Positions 36,373 to 44,254 of a stretch of 44,254 nt of DNA are shown here, one piece after another (the first letter of the stretch is position 1; every line of letters begins with the position of its first letter). Origin of the DNA: Candidatus Nomurabacteria bacterium (GTDB taxonomy: Bacteria; Patescibacteriota; Minisyncoccia; Phycocordibacterales; UBA5272). The notes below the pieces were generated by a model, which saw nothing but the letters and a program-made list of their open reading frames with translations, was not told where the DNA came from and ran no database searches. The position numbers were made by a program, and so were the translations under genes. Location: positions 1 through 44,254 of the forward strand of contig JARIGQ010000005.1 of the NCBI GenBank assembly GCA_029288775.1, read 5' to 3'.

Positions 36373-37296
36373 ATGAACCCTACTTTTGACCTTATTATTA
36401 TTGGCGCCGGTCCTGCCGGAACAGCGGCTTCGGTCTATGCAGCACGCAAGCAACTTAAAACCCTCCTTATCGCCAAAGAATGGGGCGGCCAATCTATAGT
36501 GTCCGAAGACATCCAGAATTGGATAGGCACACCACACATTCATGGAGCAAAACTTGCTGAATCCTTTAAAACGCATGTCATGGAATATAAGGGAGAGACT
36601 CTTTCTGTTATAGAAGGAGAATCTGTCACAGGAATTTCAGGGACGGATGGCAACTTTACCCTTACCACAGATAAAAATACCTACACCTCAAAAACGATTC
36701 TCATTGCTACCGGCTCTTCACGAAAGAAACTTGATGTTCCGGGTGCTCATGAATATGAAAACAAGGGCATCACATACTGTGCTTCATGTGACGGACCGCT
36801 CTTTGGTGGCATGGATGTAGTGGTTGTGGGTGGTGGAAACGCAGGATTTGAATCTGCAGCACAATTGCTTGCTTACTGTAAATCAGTCACGCTTCTTTCG
36901 CGCAGTGAACCACGTGCGGATGCAATCACCGTTGAAAAATTAAAAGCTCGTCCCAATTTCACTCTCGTCGTAAACGCTACACCAAAAGAAATCAAAGGCT
37001 CGACATTTGTGGAATCAATCACCTATACAAAAACAGACACGAACGAAGATATTACCCTTCCCGTGTCGGCGGTTTTCGTGGAAATTGGCCCAATTCCAGC
37101 AACATCATTTGCCGAAGGTGTCGTTGATATGACCGAACTTAAGACGATCAAGATTGATCCGCGCACGCAAGAGACTTCCGTACAAGGTATTTGGGCAGCC
37201 GGTGATTGTACCGATGTGCTCTACCACCAAAACAACATCGCCGCCGGCGACGCCGTGCGCGCACTTGAAGATATCTATCTTCATATTCATGCGTAA
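36373..37296 (+). CDS. Thioredoxin reductase-like FAD/NAD(P)-dependent oxidoreductase
   Basis: FDLIIIGAGPAGTAASVYAARK, CASCDGPLFGG redox CxxC, VVGGGNAGFESAAQL, GIWAAGDCTD; start MNPTFD preferred (TATAAT 8 nt upstream). Confidence 0.9.
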   Translation: MNPTFDLIIIGAGPAGTAASVYAARKQLKTLLIAKEWGGQSIVSEDIQNWIGTPHIHGAKLAESFKTHVMEYKGETLSVIEGESVTGISGTDGNFTLTTDKNTYTSKTILIATGSSRKKLDVPGAHEYENKGITYCASCDGPLFGGMDVVVVGGGNAGFESAAQLLAYCKSVTLLSRSEPRADAITVEKLKARPNFTLVVNATPKEIKGSTFVESITYTKTDTNEDITLPVSAVFVEIGPIPATSFAEGVVDMTELKTIKIDPRTQETSVQGIWAAGDCTDVLYHQNNIAAGDAVRALEDIYLHIHA

Positions 37297-37320
37297 CAAC
37301 TACTTTATCAGGCCTATTGT

Positions 37321-39060
37321 ATGAAGAAGTTTTTTTCTCTCATACTTAGACTATGGAAACTCTTAAAGCCTTTCCATGTAGATTTTTATATACAACTTGT
37401 AGGTACAATAGTTCAGCAAGCAATAAACGTATTTACCATCTATCTCTCGGCACGAGTTTTAGATAGTATTGTGCACAGACAGTTTTATTTTGCAGGAGAA
37501 ATTGTACTCTTCGTTCTCATTTCAACGCTCATACGAATTTATATATCCTATCTCTCTGACTCGCATTCCCAAAATAAACTTGAATTTACTATCCAACAAT
37601 ATCTAGAAGAATATTCATTTAAAAAAATTTTTAAACTTAATATTTCACAATACACCGAAGATCATTCCGCCATCAAAGAACAAGTTATCAATCGAGGTGA
37701 AAATGCAGTGGAGACGATTATTACTACACTTGTTCTGACATTACTGCCAACTTTTACGCAGATCCTTTTTGCAATAATTGCTATTTCATTCTACTCGAAA
37801 ACTGTGGCGCTATGGTCTCTTATCTCACTTATTTTTGTAATTATATGGACAAATTATTTCGCAAAGTACCACCGTCAATTTTTAAGAAAAGATATAGAGA
37901 ATTCTGATCGCCAGAGAAAGATCCGCATGGAATCTTTCCAACATTTAAGTCTTATTAAGACGTTAGGTGCCGAAGATTTATATCTTGAGCGTTATCTAGC
38001 CAACCGCCAAGAAATGAGAGACTATAAAAAGTTTGTGTACAATATGAGCTTACGACACGGGAACAAGCGCGTAGCATTTTTCAATACTTCCCGTGCAGTC
38101 AGTTCGCTTGTCGTGGTGTATCTTGCTTATTTAGGCTCATTAAGTGTAGGAAGTATTTATGCTATATGGTCATACATAAGCGAAGCCAACGGACAGATCA
38201 CAAACATTATCCAAGCTATTCGACAACTTCCCATACGATTTGCAGAACTTGAAAAATATCTTGATGTCATAGATAAAGAACCACTATTTAAGGAAGATGG
38301 TAAAAAAATAAATCTTACAGGAGATATAAACATAACCAACCTTACGTTTTCTTATCCTCACGGTGATTCAAAACTTTTTGAAAACATTTCCCTTCTTATA
38401 CCCCAAGGGAAAACTACTGCATTTGTCGGTATTTCAGGCTCAGGTAAATCAACAATCACCCGACTTCTCATTAGAGCATATGACTATAGCGATGGTTCCA
38501 TTAAGATTGGAAATAATGAATTAAAAACAATTGACGCAAAGTTCTTGCGTCAACACATAGGTTATGTAGAACAACATGTAGACTTATTTGACGATACTAT
38601 CGGAGAAAATATTCTGGCAGGAGTCAAAAAGTCAGACCGAGTAGACAGCGAGAAACTTTTAGAAACCATCGCTAAACAGGCTCGTATCGATCAGTTCTAT
38701 CATCGCCTCGGGGAAAAGAAATTCGATACAGTTGTCGGTGAGCGTGGCATCAAACTCTCAGGCGGAGAGCGTCAGCGCGTAGGTATTGCGCGGGCCATCA
38801 TTAAAGATCCAGAGATCCTTATTTTTGACGAAGCAACTTCCTCCCTTGATTCAGAAAATGAAAAGTATGTCATGGAAGCCATACATGATGTTTCTCAAGG
38901 TAAAACAACCATCATCATTGCCCATCGTCTTTCAACCGTACGCAATGCGGATAAAATCATCGTCATGGACAAAGGTCACGTTGTTGGCGAAGGAACGCAT
39001 GAAGAACTGATGCAGACTTCCCCTGTCTATCAAAACTTGGTCGCTCATCAGTTATCGTAA
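37321..39060 (+). CDS. ABC transporter, fused permease/ATPase (exporter type)
   Basis: Walker A GISGSGKST, LSGGERQRVGIARAI signature, ILIFDEATSSLD; N-terminal TM domain. Confidence 0.93.
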   Translation: MKKFFSLILRLWKLLKPFHVDFYIQLVGTIVQQAINVFTIYLSARVLDSIVHRQFYFAGEIVLFVLISTLIRIYISYLSDSHSQNKLEFTIQQYLEEYSFKKIFKLNISQYTEDHSAIKEQVINRGENAVETIITTLVLTLLPTFTQILFAIIAISFYSKTVALWSLISLIFVIIWTNYFAKYHRQFLRKDIENSDRQRKIRMESFQHLSLIKTLGAEDLYLERYLANRQEMRDYKKFVYNMSLRHGNKRVAFFNTSRAVSSLVVVYLAYLGSLSVGSIYAIWSYISEANGQITNIIQAIRQLPIRFAELEKYLDVIDKEPLFKEDGKKINLTGDINITNLTFSYPHGDSKLFENISLLIPQGKTTAFVGISGSGKSTITRLLIRAYDYSDGSIKIGNNELKTIDAKFLRQHIGYVEQHVDLFDDTIGENILAGVKKSDRVDSEKLLETIAKQARIDQFYHRLGEKKFDTVVGERGIKLSGGERQRVGIARAIIKDPEILIFDEATSSLDSENEKYVMEAIHDVSQGKTTIIIAHRLSTVRNADKIIVMDKGHVVGEGTHEELMQTSPVYQNLVAHQLS

Positions 39061-39169
39061 AAAGAAACCTTCCAGGCTTTCCTTCTACTTACGTTATTAT
39101 TCAGTGTACCAAAATAAAGGTACAAACGATAGACTGTTTTTTTCTATCTGATTTGATACGCTTTAGGCC

Positions 39170-40909
39170 ATGTATCGCTATAGCGCTCTCACTCACGAGG
39201 CTTGGAACTTACTACAACCCTTCCATAAACGCTTCTTTATTCAAATCTTTCTCTCCTTTGTCTTGGCAGGGTTTGCGGTGGGTATAACTATGCTAAGCGG
39301 GCATGTCTTTAGCGCGATTTCCGAACGAAACTTCCACTCCTTTTTACGTGCAGTGGCCGCACTTTTTTCAGGGGCCCTGATCCAGTCCTGTCTTACTTTT
39401 TATAAAAACTATACCGCTGGAAAATACCTTGATTCCGATATCTCTCAACACCTGCAGGAAATATCCCTTACCCGCATTCTTTCGCTTACACCACAGCAAC
39501 ACAGCGAGGACCATTCAGCGCTCAAGCAGCAAGTTATTATCCGTGGGGAAGGAGCCGCCGAAACAATAGTCAAAGCATATATCAATGACATTCTTCCTAA
39601 CATTGCCTATTTGACGATTGCACTTGCCACTATGTTCTTGTACAGCCCCCTTTTGGGAATCCTCACGCTTTCTTTTTCTATAATCTTAGCCCTCTGGATA
39701 CACCGCTTCTTTCTTTTTTATCAACCCATTATTAAGAAAAATCGTGACAACTGGAATGAACAAGCGAGATCTCGTACCGAAGCTTTCACTCACCTGCATC
39801 TTATTAAACTATTAGGAAGAAAAGACTTCTTTCTCAAGAAATACTTGGGTAAACGCCGTGAGTTTGCAGACTTTGGAAAATACAGCGACCTGGTCTCCAT
39901 ACACCATCAAACCCGAAAAGGTCTTTTTTCCGATTTTACTCAAAACACAGCCCTGTTACTTGCTGGACTCCTTGCTTTTCATGGAACTGTTTCCATTGCA
40001 GCAATGTACGTAGTATGGTCAGTGTCTTCCCACATTTTTTGGTCCGTATCGAATCTTTCAAACGCAGTCCGTGAGTTTCCTTTACGCTATGCAGAACTTG
40101 AACAATATGTTCACGTACTGCAGAAAGCCCCTTCTTTTGATGAGCATGGAGCCAAGGGTGTTGATCTTAGTCAGACTATTTCGGTCCGCGGACTTTCCTT
40201 TTCCTATTCCTCAGGAGGTCCCGTACTCCAAGACCTGAGCTTTACCATTCCAGCGCACAAAACTACTGCCTTCGTAGGGCCATCTGGTTCAGGAAAAAGT
40301 ACCATAGTCAAACTTCTAATGCGTGCCTATGAGTATCACATAGGAAGCATACGAATCGGAGAGACTGAACTACACGATATAGATGCAGACTATCTGCGCG
40401 CACGAATTGGTTATGTAGAACAGCATGTTGATCTTATGGATGACACAATCAGAGAGAATATGCTTATTGCAGCAGCCGACGACAAGCGACCACAAGCCAT
40501 GTCATATCTTGAAGAAGTAACTCGTTTGGCGCGTATTGACCAGTTCTACCATCGTTTAGGAAACGAGGGGCTCGACACAATTGTCGGGGAACGCGGAATA
40601 AAACTTTCAGGCGGTGAGCGTCAGCGCGTCGGTATTGCCCGTGCCATGATTAAAAATCCTGATATTCTTATTTTTGATGAAGCAACATCTGCGCTAGATT
40701 CGGAGAATGAACGCTATGTTATGGAAGCAATTAACGCTGTCTCCAAAGGAAAAACCGCGCTCATTATTGCCCATCGATTATCCACTGTACGACATGCCGA
40801 CCAAATTATTGTCATGAATAAAGGCCATATCGTAAACATAGGGACTCATGAAGAACTGCTGGGCTTATCCCCCGTCTATCAAAACTTAGTCGCCCACCAG
40901 CTTGCCTAA
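39170..40909 (+). CDS. ABC transporter, fused permease/ATPase (exporter type), paralogue of upstream gene
   Basis: Walker A GPSGSGKST, LSGGERQRVGIARAM, ILIFDEATSALD; same length (579 aa). Confidence 0.93.
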   Translation: MYRYSALTHEAWNLLQPFHKRFFIQIFLSFVLAGFAVGITMLSGHVFSAISERNFHSFLRAVAALFSGALIQSCLTFYKNYTAGKYLDSDISQHLQEISLTRILSLTPQQHSEDHSALKQQVIIRGEGAAETIVKAYINDILPNIAYLTIALATMFLYSPLLGILTLSFSIILALWIHRFFLFYQPIIKKNRDNWNEQARSRTEAFTHLHLIKLLGRKDFFLKKYLGKRREFADFGKYSDLVSIHHQTRKGLFSDFTQNTALLLAGLLAFHGTVSIAAMYVVWSVSSHIFWSVSNLSNAVREFPLRYAELEQYVHVLQKAPSFDEHGAKGVDLSQTISVRGLSFSYSSGGPVLQDLSFTIPAHKTTAFVGPSGSGKSTIVKLLMRAYEYHIGSIRIGETELHDIDADYLRARIGYVEQHVDLMDDTIRENMLIAAADDKRPQAMSYLEEVTRLARIDQFYHRLGNEGLDTIVGERGIKLSGGERQRVGIARAMIKNPDILIFDEATSALDSENERYVMEAINAVSKGKTALIIAHRLSTVRHADQIIVMNKGHIVNIGTHEELLGLSPVYQNLVAHQLA

Positions 40910-40925
40910 GCGTTATACTTAACGT

Positions 40926-42194
40926 ATGCAAAGCTATATATCGCGCATCAAAAAATCCTTGGGTCCAGGGCTTATTACTGGTATTGCTGATGATGATCCT
41001 TCGGGTATTGCAACCTATGCCCAAACCGGCGTCATGTTTGGTCTGGGTCAATTGTGGCTTGCCCTCTACTCTATTCCTTTTATGATTGCCGTACAGGAAA
41101 TGTGTGGCCGTATCGGCATGGTAACCGGAAAGGGTTTGGCTGGTGTGATTAAGTCTCATTATTCCCGCACACTTCTTTACTTTGCAGTACTTCTTCTCTT
41201 TATTGCAAACACAGTCAATATCGGTGCCGATCTGGGAGCAATGGCGACGTCCATGAATTTGGTATTTCCTCATCTTACATTTGGCTTAGGACTTATCGCA
41301 CTTACCCTTTTTACAGTACTCACTACTGTCTATATTCCCTACGCAACATATGTAAAAATGCTGAAATGGTTAGCTCTTTCCATAGGAGCATACATTATTA
41401 CGGCATTTACCATACACCACGCGTGGGGAGAGATTTTTAGCGCACTTATCACCCCACATATAGAATGGAATAAGACCTACTTGCTCAATATAACTGCAAT
41501 GCTAGGAACCACGATTTCCCCTTACCTCTTCTTCTGGCAAGCAAGCGAAGAAGTTGAAGAAGAACTTTCTCATAAAAAATTGAGATTCTTTGGACGAGGA
41601 ACACCTAAAATAACAAAAGCTGATATAGCTCAAATGCGAGCAGATACTGTGATTGGCATGGTTGCTTCACAGCTCATCACCTTCTTTATCATCATTACAG
41701 CGTCAGCTACGCTTCATGAACAAGGTATTACCGGTGTTGCTTCCGCAACCCAAATGGCAGAGGCTTTGCGGCCGTTTGCCGGTAATTTCTCCGTTATTCT
41801 TTTTGCGCTTGGTATCGTAGGCACAGGACTACTGGCTGTCCCTACACTCGCAGGTTCGGCTGGGTATGCCCTCGCTGAAGCTCAAGGAATGAAAGAAGGG
41901 TTGGGGCTTGCCTTTTCTCAAGCAAGAGCGTTCTACTACGTTATTATCATTTCCATGCTCGCAGGAGCTCTGGTAAACGTACTTCACATAGATGCGATGA
42001 GCATGCTCTACTACTCAGCTGCGGCTAATGGCATATTAGCAGCACCGCTTGTAGTAATTATTCTACTTTTGGCCAACAATAAGGCTATCCTGGGCGATAA
42101 GACTAATTCTACCCTAAGTAATGTCCTAGGCTGGTTTACCGCCCTCTGCATGGGAGGAGTGGCCTTCTTTACCGTAATCAGCTTTTTCGCCTAG
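40926..42194 (+). CDS. NRAMP-family metal transporter with atypical metal site
   Basis: LGPGLITGIADDDPSGIATYAQTG, GTTISPYLFFWQASEEVEEE, multiple TMs; TATACT exactly 6 nt before ATG. Confidence 0.85.
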   Translation: MQSYISRIKKSLGPGLITGIADDDPSGIATYAQTGVMFGLGQLWLALYSIPFMIAVQEMCGRIGMVTGKGLAGVIKSHYSRTLLYFAVLLLFIANTVNIGADLGAMATSMNLVFPHLTFGLGLIALTLFTVLTTVYIPYATYVKMLKWLALSIGAYIITAFTIHHAWGEIFSALITPHIEWNKTYLLNITAMLGTTISPYLFFWQASEEVEEELSHKKLRFFGRGTPKITKADIAQMRADTVIGMVASQLITFFIIITASATLHEQGITGVASATQMAEALRPFAGNFSVILFALGIVGTGLLAVPTLAGSAGYALAEAQGMKEGLGLAFSQARAFYYVIIISMLAGALVNVLHIDAMSMLYYSAAANGILAAPLVVIILLLANNKAILGDKTNSTLSNVLGWFTALCMGGVAFFTVISFFA

Positions 42195-42408
42195 CTTTTG
42201 AAGAACTTCGCTTCTTCCTATTAGAAACTCCTGCCTCACTTAAAGCAATGGCGACAGCCTGTTTGCGCGACTTTACTTGTGGTCCCTTCTTTGACCTAGA
42301 ATGAAGCGTTCCTTCTTTATATTCGTGCATTACTTTTGCTACTTTCTTTTTTGCTTTTAACGAAGAAGTCTTCTTGGTTGCGGTTTTTTTGGTCCCTTTT
42401 TTGGTCAT
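42178..42408 (-). CDS. Small basic protein, DUF6496-like
   Basis: VMHEYKEGTLHSRSKKGPQVKSRKQAVAIALSEAGVS; start MTKKGTKK preferred. Confidence 0.65.
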   Translation of the reverse strand: MTKKGTKKTATKKTSSLKAKKKVAKVMHEYKEGTLHSRSKKGPQVKSRKQAVAIALSEAGVSNRKKRSSSKARRKS

Positions 42409-42442
42409 TGGCATAGAAATGCTACATAATCCCCATCTTTTC

Positions 42443-42471
42443 TTGAGCATATAGCATATGTGCTATATACT
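42443..42471 (+). promoter_or_regulatory. Promoter TTGAGC-17-TATACT containing a dyad-symmetric operator candidate
   Basis: Dyad GCATATAGCA-TATG-TGCTATATAC at 42447-42470 (9/10 arm positions pair). Confidence 0.65.
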
Positions 42472-42481
42472 TTTTAAATAT

Positions 42482-44002
42482 ATGAAGCAGTCTTCACAGA
42501 CAGAAAAGATAGGGCATTTTATTAAACATCTTCGCGAAGGTCGTGGATTAACCCAAGAAGAATTCGCAAAAATGATGAAGACTACTCAGAGCGCGATCGC
42601 ACGTATTGAACATGGAAATCAAAACATTACGATCGAACAGCTCTCAAAAATGAGTGACGTGCTCAAGCGCCCCATTCTTTCACTTAATAGCTCAATCGAT
42701 TTTCAGGTTGAAGGAGGGAGGAAGTTATCAGGAAGCATAGCCACCAACACTTCAAAAAATGGTGCAGTAAATATGATGGTGGCAGCACTTATAAACAATG
42801 GAACAACAGTACTTCGTGGCATTCCTCATATTGAAGAAGTGTATCGCTATAAAGAACTTCTTGAGAGTGTTGGTGTCAAAATTAAATGGGTGCACAATGA
42901 TACCGCGCTTGAAATTACCCCTGGTAAAAAACTCTCCTTTTCCAAAATGAATAAAGATGTTGCTGCACGAATTCGTTCGTTTACCTTTGCAGGAGCATTC
43001 ATTCATTATGCAGAAAACTTTCATCTCCCCCATTCTGGCGGATGTAAAATGGGCGAACGAACAGTAGCAAGCCATAAATATGCCCTAGAATATTTGGGTG
43101 TCTCAGTAGTAACCAAAGAGCATGACTATGTAGTAAATCATTCTCGTCTTAAGACGGGAGCGACCATTCCCTTATATGAAGCGTCCGACACCGGTGCAAT
43201 TACTGCACTCCTTGCTGCAGCGCGAATTCCAGGGAAAACTGTCATTAAGTTCGCTCCTCCTAACTACCAAGTCCAAGATGTTTGTTTCCTCCTTGAACGT
43301 TATGGAGTAAAAATAGAGGGAATAGGAACAACTACCCTTATTGTTCACGGAAAAGAAGAGATTGATATGCATATTGAACATTGGAACAGTGAAGATCCGA
43401 TCGAAAGCATGTTTTTCATCGCTGCCGCAATTGTAACCAAATCTACCCTGATCATCACCCGCGCGCCCCTAGACTTTCTTGAGCTTGAACTTGAAAAACT
43501 AAAACGGATGGGCCAGCGATTTAAGCTTTCCAAGGAGTACCTTTCCCATAACGGCCGTACACGTCTGGTAGATATTACGATACTGCCATCTAAGTTAAAA
43601 GCTTCTCACGACAAAATACACGCTCAACCTTTTCCGGGGATAAATAACGACAATCTCCCCTTCTTTGTTCCTATTGCACTCATGGCAGAAGGACAAACAC
43701 TTATTCATGACTGGACATGGGAAAATCGAGCCATTTATTTCACCGAACTTAACCGATTGGGGGCAGAGATAAAATTACTTGACCCTCACCGAGCCCTTAT
43801 CACAGGCCCAAGCAAACTAAAAGGAGGCCAAATTGTTTCTCCCCCCGCTCTGCGACCTTCTGCGATTATTCTTATTACCATGCTGGCAGCCGAAGGTACA
43901 TCTCTCCTGAGAAATGTATATTCCATAACACGAGGTTATGCGGATATAGCAGAACGCCTTAATTTACTAGGAGCAAAAATTACTATACTTCACAGCATGT
44001 AA
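42482..44002 (+). CDS. XRE-type HTH domain fused to MurA-like UDP-GlcNAc 1-carboxyvinyltransferase
   Basis: HTH: IGHFIKHLREGRGLTQEEFAKMMKTTQSAIARIEHG; EPT domain: TSKNGAVNMM, SGGCKMGERTVASH (Cys retained), FPGINND, LRPSAIIL. Confidence 0.85.
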   Translation: MKQSSQTEKIGHFIKHLREGRGLTQEEFAKMMKTTQSAIARIEHGNQNITIEQLSKMSDVLKRPILSLNSSIDFQVEGGRKLSGSIATNTSKNGAVNMMVAALINNGTTVLRGIPHIEEVYRYKELLESVGVKIKWVHNDTALEITPGKKLSFSKMNKDVAARIRSFTFAGAFIHYAENFHLPHSGGCKMGERTVASHKYALEYLGVSVVTKEHDYVVNHSRLKTGATIPLYEASDTGAITALLAAARIPGKTVIKFAPPNYQVQDVCFLLERYGVKIEGIGTTTLIVHGKEEIDMHIEHWNSEDPIESMFFIAAAIVTKSTLIITRAPLDFLELELEKLKRMGQRFKLSKEYLSHNGRTRLVDITILPSKLKASHDKIHAQPFPGINNDNLPFFVPIALMAEGQTLIHDWTWENRAIYFTELNRLGAEIKLLDPHRALITGPSKLKGGQIVSPPALRPSAIILITMLAAEGTSLLRNVYSITRGYADIAERLNLLGAKITILHSM

Positions 44003-44031
44003 TTGTGCGCATAATTCTGTTTACAAACGAA

Positions 44032-44061
44032 CAAAAAGAGACCTTTGAAGGTCTCTTTTTG
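44032..44061. terminator. Bidirectional intrinsic terminator
   Basis: CAAAAAGAGACCTT / AAGGTCTCTTTTTG. Confidence 0.85.
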
Positions 44062-44090
44062 AGATGACTATCATCCGTAACTTAATACCC

Positions 44091-44254
44091 TTAATTCTCC
44101 GGCACTAAATCAAAGATACACGTCGTAAGCGCTGTAGTACATGTTCCTGCAGCACCTTCCTGAGTACCTGCACCGTTGAAGTCAGACGCAACGTTTGTTG
44201 CAGCGTTTGAAGCTGCTGTGTTGGCGTTTGCAATTCCGTTTCCGGCAGTTCCAG
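44091..44254 (-). CDS. 3' end of an Ala/Asn/Thr-rich protein (truncated by window edge)
   Basis: Own translation: GTAGNGIANANTAASNAATNVASDFNGAGTQEGAAGTCTTALTTCIFDLVPEN*. Confidence 0.5.
   Translation of the reverse strand, partial: GTAGNGIANANTAASNAATNVASDFNGAGTQEGAAGTCTTALTTCIFDLVPEN

Noticed and set aside
1-44254. CRISPR arrays, transposases, integrases, rRNA operons, classical defence systems
   Set aside because: No spaced direct repeats, Cas-like motifs, transposase/integrase motifs or rRNA sequence were recognised in any frame read.

Overview
The window reads as a stretch of Patescibacteria/CPR-type (Parcubacteria-like) chromosome. This is inferred from gene content and style; no database search was run. 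Recognisable housekeeping genes are uvrB, tgt, malic enzyme, a sugar-phosphate block (fba, pfkB-type kinase, split transketolase, rpe, rpiB, gap), tRNA-Trp(CCA), rpmG, glyS, gyrA, rpsA, pth, lepB, hisS, rpsU, ybeY, ftsA, ftsZ, a thioredoxin-reductase-like gene, two paralogous ABC exporters, an atypical NRAMP and a MurA homologue. Between 15.5 and 22.2 kb lies a cluster of TrbC/VirB2-like multi-TM paralogues, some with Cys-rich or EF-hand-like tails. The most notable observations are: (1) nearly 30 genes have a TATAAT-like -10 box 6-12 nt before the start codon, often exactly 6, which predicts mostly leaderless mRNAs, while a second class of small, often GC-richer hypothetical cassettes carries TTGACA-type promoters, AGGAGG Shine-Dalgarno sites and terminators; (2) an XRE-HTH domain fused to a MurA-like enolpyruvyl transferase, with a near-perfect operator-like dyad between its -35 and -10 boxes; (3) a small gene with no stop codon before its intrinsic terminator, in frame with rpsU; (4) a small gene interrupted by one in-frame UGA; (5) a structured leader directly upstream of the SD-less rpsA, with motifs reminiscent of the glnA/downstream-peptide class; (6) a TGT that has lost its zinc-ligand cysteines. 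Gene calls rest on protein motif recognition only.
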